30,213 bases of DNA from Bacteroidota bacterium (lineage in GTDB: Bacteria > Bacteroidota > Ignavibacteria > Ignavibacteriales > Ignavibacteriaceae): assembly GCA_023453665.1 (NCBI GenBank), contig JAEXTA010000231.1, positions 1 through 30,213 on the forward strand, in the 5' to 3' direction. The position numbers and the translations under genes are program-made. A model generated the notes under the pieces. It had not been told where the DNA came from and did not search any database. It worked only from the letters and a program-made list of their open reading frames with translations. Shown here piece after piece: positions 25,080-30,213 of the stretch; within the stretch, counting starts at the first letter, position 1; every line of letters begins with the position of its first letter.

Positions 25080-25725
25080 TTACAAATTTCATCTTTTCTA
25101 TGATTATTGCGGCTTCACGGGTCTCGTTTTTTATTGTTCCGCCAAATGTTTTTTTCCCCGTAAGTTTTTCAATAAAGACCAGCAGCAGTTTGTTGATATA
25201 GTCAAATTCAGTCTGAAGGTATGGTGTCAGATCATCGGAAATATATCCAAGTGTAGATATATCAACGCCGCTTAATTCATCAGTCAGTTTTAACTGTTCG
25301 AACCTGTCAAATAATTTATTCAGTGTATTGAGTCGAATAAGAACCTCATTTTCTTCATAAGTAAGTTCACTCAGAATTGAGGTAAGAACGAGCAACACTT
25401 TTTCATTAGTGTTTCCTGTTTTTGTACGTTGAATTTCATAAGTGATAAATGAAATTCTGCTAACGGTTGCCAGATCAATAATTACTCTGAACTCCAGGTC
25501 AGAAATACAAAAAGTCAAAAGTAGTTTTTCATTTACAGTTTTGCTCAATTCCTTTAACTGCCATTCTATTCTTGTTAGAAATTGAATTGCGGGTGAAAAG
25601 TTTACTGAATCGTTTACACTGAAAAGGGCGGAGCTATTCCCGCGAATATATTTCATAAGTTCAGGTGATTTGGAAGAATTCTTAAAACCTGAATTAGGCG
25701 TAATATTTAAAATTTTCGCTAACAT
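25072..25725 (-). CDS. Hypothetical protein, 217 residues, in a signalling operon
   Basis: I do not recognise this family. The product is soluble, without signal peptide or membrane helix, and mostly helical by composition. A polar start (residues 1-30) is followed by a segment resembling NFSPAIQFLTRIEWQLKELS (42-61), then alternating hydrophobic strands and helices, an acidic middle (about 120-160) and a basic end (NETREAAIIIEKMKFVNA, 200-217). It has no obvious catalytic motif and no receiver, HPt or kinase signature. Its gene sits between a receiver-DHp gene and a histidine kinase gene and overlaps the latter, so a role in the same pathway is likely (for example as adaptor or partner of the kinase). 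An AAAGG SD lies 6 nt before the ATG, and a sequence resembling a CsrA site overlaps the start. Confidence 0.75.
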   Translation of the reverse strand: MLAKILNITPNSGFKNSSKSPELMKYIRGNSSALFSVNDSVNFSPAIQFLTRIEWQLKELSKTVNEKLLLTFCISDLEFRVIIDLATVSRISFITYEIQRTKTGNTNEKVLLVLTSILSELTYEENEVLIRLNTLNKLFDRFEQLKLTDELSGVDISTLGYISDDLTPYLQTEFDYINKLLLVFIEKLTGKKTFGGTIKNETREAAIIIEKMKFVNA

Positions 25726-25736
25726 CCCTGGCCTTT
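25722..25736 (-). promoter_or_regulatory. SD and candidate CsrA-binding site at the start of the hypothetical gene
   Basis: Read on the minus strand, GGCCAGGGATGT (25722-25733) matches 10 of 12 positions of the published CsrA SELEX consensus RUACARGGAUGU. It contains the start codon and adjoins the AAAGG SD (25732-25736), so binding would block initiation. csrA is in the same operon. Prediction only. Confidence 0.35.
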
Positions 25737-25774
25737 AATCAATTATCGAAAAATTCTACAATTAATTAAGCAGT

Positions 25775-26431
25775 TCAGTCTAGCTTTATCATTTTGTTGT
25801 CGGGAGTATAGTCAACCATAGTGGGGTTTTGAAGATGAGTAAGATCATTTACAAGAACTTTTATCCGTTCAATCGACTTATTAATTACGCTGAAGTCATC
25901 TGTGAATGAATTTTTATTAGTGATTTTTATTTCATCTTCAATGACTTTAAGTGACATAATCAGGCTGCTTAAAGGGTTATTAATTTTATGCCCGATGGTA
26001 CAAGCCATTTCCACAATAGCTTTATTGTGTTCAATGTTTTTTAATTCATGCTGCAGGTTATGAATTCTTACACCGGATCTGATCCTTGCAAGAAGTTCCT
26101 GGTTTTCAATTGGTTTAACGAGAAAATCATCGGCGCCAACATCAAGCCCTGTAATCCTGTCTTTTAAGGATGTTCGTGCAGTAAGAATTATATAATATAT
26201 AAGCTTAAATGAATCATCCGCTTTAAGAATATTACAAAGTTCAAGACCGTCCATAACAGGCATAGTCCAGTCCGCAAGAATAACTTTCGGCACAAATTTT
26301 TTTAATGCCTCAAGTGCTTCTTCACCGTTATTAGCGGTAACAACTTCGTAATCATTTTTACTGAGGAGTTTATCAAGAATAAATCTGGTGTCCTTTTCAT
26401 CCTCAACAATCAGAACTTTATCTTTTTCCAT
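25775..26431 (-). CDS. Response regulator fused to an orphan DHp-like histidine domain
   Basis: This 218-residue protein begins with a complete receiver domain (about 5-122): E10-D11 acidic pair, phosphoacceptor D54 in ILADWTMP, T84 in ILTA and K106 in LVKPIE. After a helical linker, residues 140-200 form a two-helix segment with IGHKINNPLSSL (147-158). This is an H-box pattern of histidine kinases with H148 as candidate phosphoacceptor. There is no N-box or ATP-binding domain afterwards, and the protein ends 18 residues after the second helix. It may act as a phosphotransfer partner, or as a docking platform for the downstream histidine kinase. Its start overlaps the preceding receiver stop by one base (TAATG), so translation is probably coupled. 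Confidence 0.88.
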   Translation of the reverse strand: MEKDKVLIVEDEKDTRFILDKLLSKNDYEVVTANNGEEALEALKKFVPKVILADWTMPVMDGLELCNILKADDSFKLIYYIILTARTSLKDRITGLDVGADDFLVKPIENQELLARIRSGVRIHNLQHELKNIEHNKAIVEMACTIGHKINNPLSSLIMSLKVIEDEIKITNKNSFTDDFSVINKSIERIKVLVNDLTHLQNPTMVDYTPDNKMIKLD

Positions 26432-26826
26432 TAAGCTAAAATAAAACTATTTATTCTTTTAAGGAAAGCATTAAAATCAATAATCGGCTTGGTAATAAAA
26501 TCATCGGCTTTGCTTTCCGCAATAAGATCAAAGTCTTTGTATGTATCTGAATAAGCGGAAACGAGTATCAGGGGAATATTCGAGAACCGTATATCGTCTT
26601 TTATTGTCCGTGAAAGTTTAATACCATCGATTTTTACATTATCAAGATATGTATTCTTAAGATTTATATCCATTATCATTGCGCTGATTTTATTTTCTGC
26701 AAGTGTTTTGAGCACCTGGTTTCCATCCTCAAGAACTATTGCATCGTAACCTGCACGGTTAAAAATAATTTTATAAAAATCTTTCGAAAACGGATCGTCT
26801 TCAACGACAACTATTTTATCTCTCAT
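26431..26826 (-). CDS. Single-domain response regulator (CheY-like)
   Basis: This 131-residue protein is a lone receiver. It has E9-D10-D11, phosphoacceptor D53 in AMIMDINL, S90 at the conserved Ser/Thr position in ILVSAYSD and K113 in FITKPI. The loop between the third strand and third helix is lengthened by about ten residues (KNTYLDNVKIDG). With no output domain, it could act by binding a partner such as the flagellar switch, or by passing phosphate along a relay with the HPt and DHp proteins encoded in the same operon. Its start overlaps the motB stop by 4 nt (ATGA), tying its expression to the stator genes. Partner unknown. Confidence 0.88.
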   Translation of the reverse strand: MRDKIVVVEDDPFSKDFYKIIFNRAGYDAIVLEDGNQVLKTLAENKISAMIMDINLKNTYLDNVKIDGIKLSRTIKDDIRFSNIPLILVSAYSDTYKDFDLIAESKADDFITKPIIDFNAFLKRINSFILA

Positions 26827-27596
26827 TTTTTTTCTGTGAATTTTAGAATTATACTTATACGCCTGTTAATTGCACTGTATGGATCATCTGCATTTCTTAA
26901 TCTTTTATCTGCAAAACCTCTTACTTCATCAATTTGAGCTTCTATAACACCACCGGCAGTTAAAGCCCTGCGTGCCGAGTTTGCACGTTCGGAACTCAAC
27001 TCAAAATTTGTATAACCTGTTCCATCACCGCTGTAAGGTCGTGAATCAGTATGACCCTCAACTATGATTTTATTTTTACGCTGGGCAATCTGATTCCCGA
27101 TCTTCTGTAAAATTTTATATGCTTCCGGTTTAAGATGTGCTGTTCCGATTTCGAAAAAAACATCATCGGCAGATTCAATCATTTCAATTCTTAATCCTTC
27201 TTCTATAACCTCAATTTGAATCTGGTCAAGCATATCCTGGAATTCTTCATTTTCAGAAAGTTCTTCTAAAATTTCTTCACCCATTTGTGCAAGTTCTTTT
27301 TTTTCATTTTCCAGGCGAAGTGCTTCATTCTGCATATCAAGATCAACAATATTATTTTGCTGACCATCCAAAAGATTCATGCTTCCGGACTTAAAACCAA
27401 CAGGATCTTTGAAGTATCCGGCGACTGCTTCTTTAACTTCTTCACTTTGACCGAGAACCCATAACACAATAAAAAGAGCCATCATTGCTGTTACAAAATC
27501 TGCATAAGCAACCTTCCATGCTCCTCCGTGATGTCCACCATGTGATTTCTTTTTCTTTTTATGAATGATAGGCGGTGAATCATTACCCGATGACAT
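26823..27596 (-). CDS. motB: Flagellar motor stator protein MotB
   Basis: This 257-residue protein has the MotB layout: a basic, His/Gly-rich cytoplasmic start (KKKKKSHGGHHGG) and one membrane helix with the proton-path aspartate D33 in AYADFVTAMMALFIVLWVL (30-48). A plug/linker segment (about 50-75) follows, then a long acidic helical stretch rich in Glu and an OmpA-type peptidoglycan-binding domain (EGHTDSRPYS, SSERANSARR, GFADKR, NRRISIIL). With MotA it forms the ion channel that drives flagellar rotation and anchors the stator to the wall. It begins 2 nt after motA. A second MotB-like gene is cut by the right edge of the window. Confidence 0.92.
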   Translation of the reverse strand: MSSGNDSPPIIHKKKKKSHGGHHGGAWKVAYADFVTAMMALFIVLWVLGQSEEVKEAVAGYFKDPVGFKSGSMNLLDGQQNNIVDLDMQNEALRLENEKKELAQMGEEILEELSENEEFQDMLDQIQIEVIEEGLRIEMIESADDVFFEIGTAHLKPEAYKILQKIGNQIAQRKNKIIVEGHTDSRPYSGDGTGYTNFELSSERANSARRALTAGGVIEAQIDEVRGFADKRLRNADDPYSAINRRISIILKFTEKK

Positions 27597-27598
27597 GG

Positions 27599-28456
27599 CT
27601 ATTCTTTCTTTCCACGGATGTAACGTTCTAGTTCTGTAAAGGTCGGTCTGTAATCTGAGAATATGGTTCTTCTTGCAATTTCGGTTGCAATAATAGGAGG
27701 GTTACCTTTTGCGTATGCAACTATACATGCTTTTATTGTTTCAAGGTAACGGATCTCATCTTCAAGTCCATGTTCAATATTTGCTGCGAGAGGATTTATA
27801 AATCCATAAGCCATAAGAACACCAAGAAAAGTACCTACAAGTGCCGCAGCAACATGATGCCCAACTGCTTCTGCTCCTTCGTTGATCGATGCCATAGTTA
27901 CAATTATTCCCAAAACTGCCGCCACAATTCCCAAACCGGGCAATGAATCACCCACACGGCCGATTGTTGCGGAGATGGGTTTTTGTTCAATTTCAAAAGT
28001 CTCAATCTCCGTATCAATAAGACTTTCAAGTTCGTGCGGAGGAACACCGCCGGTGAGCATAACTTTCATAGTATCGCAAAAGAAATTTTTTGTGAATTCA
28101 TTTGAGATAAACTTTTTATTTACTGAAAGTATATCACTTTGCTCAGGGGTTTCAATATGTTTTTCAATTGCAAGAAGACCATCACGCTGCGCAACAAGAA
28201 AGAGATCATTGAATGATTTCAACAATTCCATATAATCCTGTTTACTGTAATGAGTCGGTTTCATTGTTTTGGGGATAGCCGCAACTATCTTTTTTATTAA
28301 AGATAATGGTGCGGAAATCAACATACTTCCTAATGCAGCTCCGCCAATAATAAGAAACTCAGCCCATTGCAGAAGGAGTACCAGGTTGCCGCCTGCGATT
28401 AAAAATCCGACTACAATTGAAACAACAACAACAGCAATACCGATTATTACAAACAT
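27599..28456 (-). CDS. motA: Flagellar motor stator protein MotA
   Basis: This 285-residue inner-membrane protein has four membrane helices (about 1-22, 30-50, 170-190, 202-222) and a large cytoplasmic loop. The residues known from E. coli MotA to contact the rotor or shape the channel are at matching positions: R91 and E98 in the cytoplasmic loop (QRDGLLAIEKH), P173 in SLPGLGIVAAVLG and P222 in INPLAAN. It is the ion-conducting partner of MotB. The first 10 nt overlap the end of the receiver-HPt gene, so it is probably translated by coupling; there is no SD. Proton or sodium use cannot be told with confidence from the sequence alone. Confidence 0.95.
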   Translation of the reverse strand: MFVIIGIAVVVVSIVVGFLIAGGNLVLLLQWAEFLIIGGAALGSMLISAPLSLIKKIVAAIPKTMKPTHYSKQDYMELLKSFNDLFLVAQRDGLLAIEKHIETPEQSDILSVNKKFISNEFTKNFFCDTMKVMLTGGVPPHELESLIDTEIETFEIEQKPISATIGRVGDSLPGLGIVAAVLGIIVTMASINEGAEAVGHHVAAALVGTFLGVLMAYGFINPLAANIEHGLEDEIRYLETIKACIVAYAKGNPPIIATEIARRTIFSDYRPTFTELERYIRGKKE

Positions 28457-29166
28457 ATGAATGACGATTCTATTTCAGTGGCGATTGATAAAATTTTATC
28501 ACATTTATTTTTAATTAAATCCCAATCAACATTTGTTGATCTTAAAAGAGTTTCAATATCAGTGCTTATCCTGGTTAACTCGGGGTAACCAATTGCACCG
28601 CCCGTTCCTTTAATTTCATGAATTATAGCTTTCAGTAAGACATTGTTTTTACTTTGAAGTGCGTGCTGAATGCCATCACGTTTTAGCTGAAAACTATTAA
28701 TAAAAAATTCTCTTAGTTTGTGAATTATTTCTTTATTGTCCTGTTCAGATATGATATTCCCTTTTTTATGTGACGCAAGAAAATCTTCTCCGAGAATTTC
28801 CCCAACATTTTTTAGTATCACATCTTTTTGCAAAGGTTTTGAAATAACCCTGTCTGCGCCTGCTTCAATTGATGCGATAACATTCCTTTTATTCGTGTTG
28901 CCGCTTATTACAAGGACCGGAATTGTTTTAAGATCATCGAGTACTTTTATTACCTGAAGCATTTTTACACCATCAAAATTTGGCATCATCAGGTCAAGGA
29001 AAATAAGACTTGGTTTATATTCAATTGATTTCTGAATTCCTTCAAGACCATCGTGGCAAGTTATTACATCGATATTATAATCTCTGAAAAATGTTTTTAG
29101 TGATTGTCTTATTATATCAGAGTCATCAACAACGAGTATCGTTATGTTCCTGTTATCTTTTTCCAA
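28447..29166 (-). CDS. Response regulator with C-terminal HPt domain
   Basis: This 239-residue protein combines a receiver (about 8-128: D14-D15, phosphoacceptor D58 in IFLDLMMP, S88 and K110 in ISKPLQK) with an HPt domain (about 145-235). The HPt motif is IIHEIKGTGGAIGY (181-194), with phosphoacceptor H183 and the usual K186-G187. Such proteins pass phosphate between receivers in multi-step relays. The start is TTG at 29166: there is no ATG before residue 60, and a GAGG SD lies 7 nt upstream. It follows csrA by 1 nt and overlaps motA by 10 nt. No CheA is in the window; the PAS histidine kinase at the operon end is a candidate phosphate source. Confidence 0.9.
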   Translation of the reverse strand: MEKDNRNITILVVDDSDIIRQSLKTFFRDYNIDVITCHDGLEGIQKSIEYKPSLIFLDLMMPNFDGVKMLQVIKVLDDLKTIPVLVISGNTNKRNVIASIEAGADRVISKPLQKDVILKNVGEILGEDFLASHKKGNIISEQDNKEIIHKLREFFINSFQLKRDGIQHALQSKNNVLLKAIIHEIKGTGGAIGYPELTRISTDIETLLRSTNVDWDLIKNKCDKILSIATEIESSFICL

Positions 29167-29167
29167 T

Positions 29168-29407
29168 TCACGACCTCATCTTATTTACTTTTAGTTTTGA
29201 AACATCAGCAAGTTTTTGCCTGCTTTGCTGCGACGCCTTAATAGATGTTTCTTTAACTTTTTCATATAGTTCACTGCGTAGTATTTCGATATCTTCAGGC
29301 GCTGTTATTCCAAGCCTGACCTGGTTATCATTTACCGAAAGAACCTTAACTCTTATATTGGAATTAATGATTATTTCGTCGTCTGGTTTTCGTGTTAATA
29401 TCAGCAT
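29168..29407 (-). CDS. csrA: Translational regulator CsrA
   Basis: This 79-residue protein is a CsrA/RsmA RNA-binding regulator. It begins MLILTRKPDDEIII, with RNA-contact residues L4 and R6 in place, and has RLGITAPEDIEILRSELYEK (31-50) with R44 at the critical position. CsrA dimers bind ANGGA motifs, often in hairpin loops overlapping ribosome-binding sites, and block translation. The C-terminal extension (about 60-79, basic) makes it longer than the 61-residue E. coli protein and nearer to the form regulated by FliW. It sits 11 nt after fliW, as in many flagellated bacteria. Its own SD region contains AGGGA, a possible autoregulatory site. Confidence 0.96.
   Translation of the reverse strand: MLILTRKPDDEIIINSNIRVKVLSVNDNQVRLGITAPEDIEILRSELYEKVKETSIKASQQSRQKLADVSKLKVNKMRS
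29174..29177 (-). promoter_or_regulatory. Shine-Dalgarno fixing the TTG start of the receiver-HPt gene
   Basis: On the minus strand GAGG lies 7 nt before the TTG at 29166. It falls inside the last codons of csrA, and supports this unusual start. Confidence 0.6.
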
Positions 29408-29410
29408 ATC

Positions 29411-29415
29411 TCCCT
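29411..29415 (-). promoter_or_regulatory. csrA SD with ANGGA motif
   Basis: On the minus strand, AAGGGAG sits only 2 nt before the csrA ATG. AGGGA in it fits the minimal CsrA recognition element, which would allow CsrA to inhibit its own translation, as known in other bacteria. Prediction only. Confidence 0.4.
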
Positions 29416-29418
29416 TTT

Positions 29419-29802
29419 CTAATTTTCTATAAATAAGTTATAGTCAACCGGGAAACTTTCCTGATCGATAATTTTTTGAAACCCTGTTTTTGAATTCTGA
29501 TCAATGTAAACAGGGGCTTTAAGATTTACTGTAACTTTGAGCGGATCCTGGTTAAGAGTAACAATTCCAAAAGCCTCGTGGTTTTCTTCTTCCGGAAATG
29601 AAGTGTTTATTAATCTTACTCCAACAAGAGGAAAAGATATTTCGGGTTCGTCGACTGAGTTTAACCAGTAAAAAAGATCTTCATTGGTTTTAATCAGCAG
29701 ATAATTTTTCAGGTTTTCAAAGCCGAACAATCCCTGAGTGAATTTAACGATGTTTTCTTTTTCAAAAGTAACTTCACCGAATTGATGTGTGTTTATTTTC
29801 AT
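29419..29802 (-). CDS. fliW: Flagellar assembly factor FliW
   Basis: This 127-residue protein matches FliW. It has FGEVTFEKENIVKFTQGLFG (8-27), FENLKNYLLIK, an FYWLNSVDEPEISFPLV segment (44-60) and a C-terminal GFQKIIDQESFPVDY stretch. Length is close to the family's usual 130-150. FliW binds CsrA without RNA and relieves its repression; free flagellin competes for FliW, coupling hook/flagellin export to flagellin translation in Bacillus subtilis. The pair fliW-csrA, 11 nt apart, is a standard arrangement. The ATG at 29802 lacks an SD and follows the preceding stop by 5 nt, suggesting coupling to the upstream MotB/OmpA-like gene. Confidence 0.94.
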   Translation of the reverse strand: MKINTHQFGEVTFEKENIVKFTQGLFGFENLKNYLLIKTNEDLFYWLNSVDEPEISFPLVGVRLINTSFPEEENHEAFGIVTLNQDPLKVTVNLKAPVYIDQNSKTGFQKIIDQESFPVDYNLFIEN

Positions 29803-29807
29803 ATTTT

Positions 29808-30213
29808 TTATTTTTTTATTATTACAATATCTACGCGTCTGTTTTGTGACCTGCCATCTAAAGTAGTGTTATCTGCAATCGGTTTATATTCTGAGTAACC
29901 GACTACTGAAACCTTTTCAGGCGAAAGTCCTTCATTATGTATTAAGTAATATGCTGTGCTTAATGCCCGCGCAACCGATAAATGCCAGTTTGACGGGAAC
30001 TGTACAGACTTTATAGGAATATTATCTGTATGTCCCTCAACTCTTACATCATTCGGCAGTTCACGAATAATAGCGGCAATTTTACTAAGAACTAATCCGG
30101 AACCATCGTTAAGTTCAGATTTTCCGGAGGCGAACAGAATATCTTCAAGTATGTGAAGAGTAATTCCTCTTTCATTTTCTTCAAGCCGTATTGAACTTTC
30201 GTATCCATTATCC
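29808..30213 (-). CDS. MotB/OmpA-like peptidoglycan-binding protein, C-terminal part
   Basis: The minus-strand frame is open from the right edge of the window to a TAA at 29808-29810 and gives 134 residues. They form an OmpA_C/MotB-type domain: ITLHILEDILFASGKSELND, then VRVEGHTDNIPI, FPSNWHLSVARALSTAYYL, VSVVGYSEYKPIADN and GRSQNRRVDIVII. The FPSNW and GHTDNxPI elements are typical of MotB rather than of classical OmpA. The N-terminal membrane helix that would prove MotB identity lies outside the window. It is the gene just before fliW in the operon and a second MotB-like gene besides the complete motB at 26823-27596. It might be a second stator or a non-motor wall-binding protein. Confidence 0.85.
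   Translation of the reverse strand, partial: DNGYESSIRLEENERGITLHILEDILFASGKSELNDGSGLVLSKIAAIIRELPNDVRVEGHTDNIPIKSVQFPSNWHLSVARALSTAYYLIHNEGLSPEKVSVVGYSEYKPIADNTTLDGRSQNRRVDIVIIKK

Noticed and set aside
27882..28235. Plus-strand frame of 117 codons within motA
   Set aside because: Antisense to strongly conserved MotA helices; no SD and low-complexity composition.

Overview
The window is AT-rich (by eye about 35-40% GC) and carries an envelope-polysaccharide locus followed by a motility/signalling locus. The mix suggests a flagellated, Gram-negative member of the Bacteroidota/Chlorobiota/Ignavibacteriota lineage. The clues are Shine-Dalgarno (SD) sequences missing before many genes, an OmpA protein with thrombospondin-type-3 calcium repeats, a Wzc-type tyrosine kinase, and a FliW/CsrA pair beside MotA/MotB. 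Ignavibacteriota is my best guess, from gene content only. No rRNA, tRNA, CRISPR array, insertion sequence or phage gene was seen.

Region 1 (1-18735, + strand) is one dense, co-directional surface-polysaccharide cluster. In order it holds: the C-terminal part of a Wzx-type flippase cut by the window edge; a NodB-type polysaccharide deacetylase; a GT4 glycosyltransferase; a Wzy/WaaL-like polymerase or ligase; GDP-mannose 4,6-dehydratase (gmd); three more glycosyltransferases; a SAM methyltransferase; another glycosyltransferase that is a paralogue of the one before the methyltransferase; an AsnB-type amidotransferase; a UDP-sugar epimerase; a glycosyltransferase; two tandem RmlD-like reductases; and a last glycosyltransferase. 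Together they make nucleotide sugars, assemble a repeat unit, modify it (methyl, amide, deacetyl), flip it across the inner membrane and polymerise it.

Region 2 (18736-21956, + strand) starts with a gene-free stretch of about 390 bp holding a 19-bp near-perfect dyad and a weak sigma-54-like element. It is followed by a small secreted SLBB-domain protein with a C-terminal membrane anchor and by a Wzc-type BY-kinase with a C-terminal tyrosine cluster. These are the chain-length and export-control genes. A strong intrinsic terminator closes the unit.

Region 3 (22109-23545, + strand) is a single OmpA-family outer-membrane protein with four 33-residue calcium-binding repeats. It converges on and overlaps region 4 by 8 bp.

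Region 4 (23538-30213, - strand) is a tightly packed motility/signal-transduction operon. In transcription order it holds: a partial MotB/OmpA-like gene, fliW, csrA, a receiver-HPt protein, motA, motB, a single-domain receiver, a receiver fused to an orphan histidine (DHp-like) domain, an unrecognised 217-aa gene, and a cytoplasmic PAS histidine kinase. Several genes overlap by 1-10 nt. The phosphorelay parts inside a stator operon, and possible CsrA sites on ribosome-binding sites in both the signalling and the polysaccharide loci, are the most interesting aspects. All functional links are inference from sequence.
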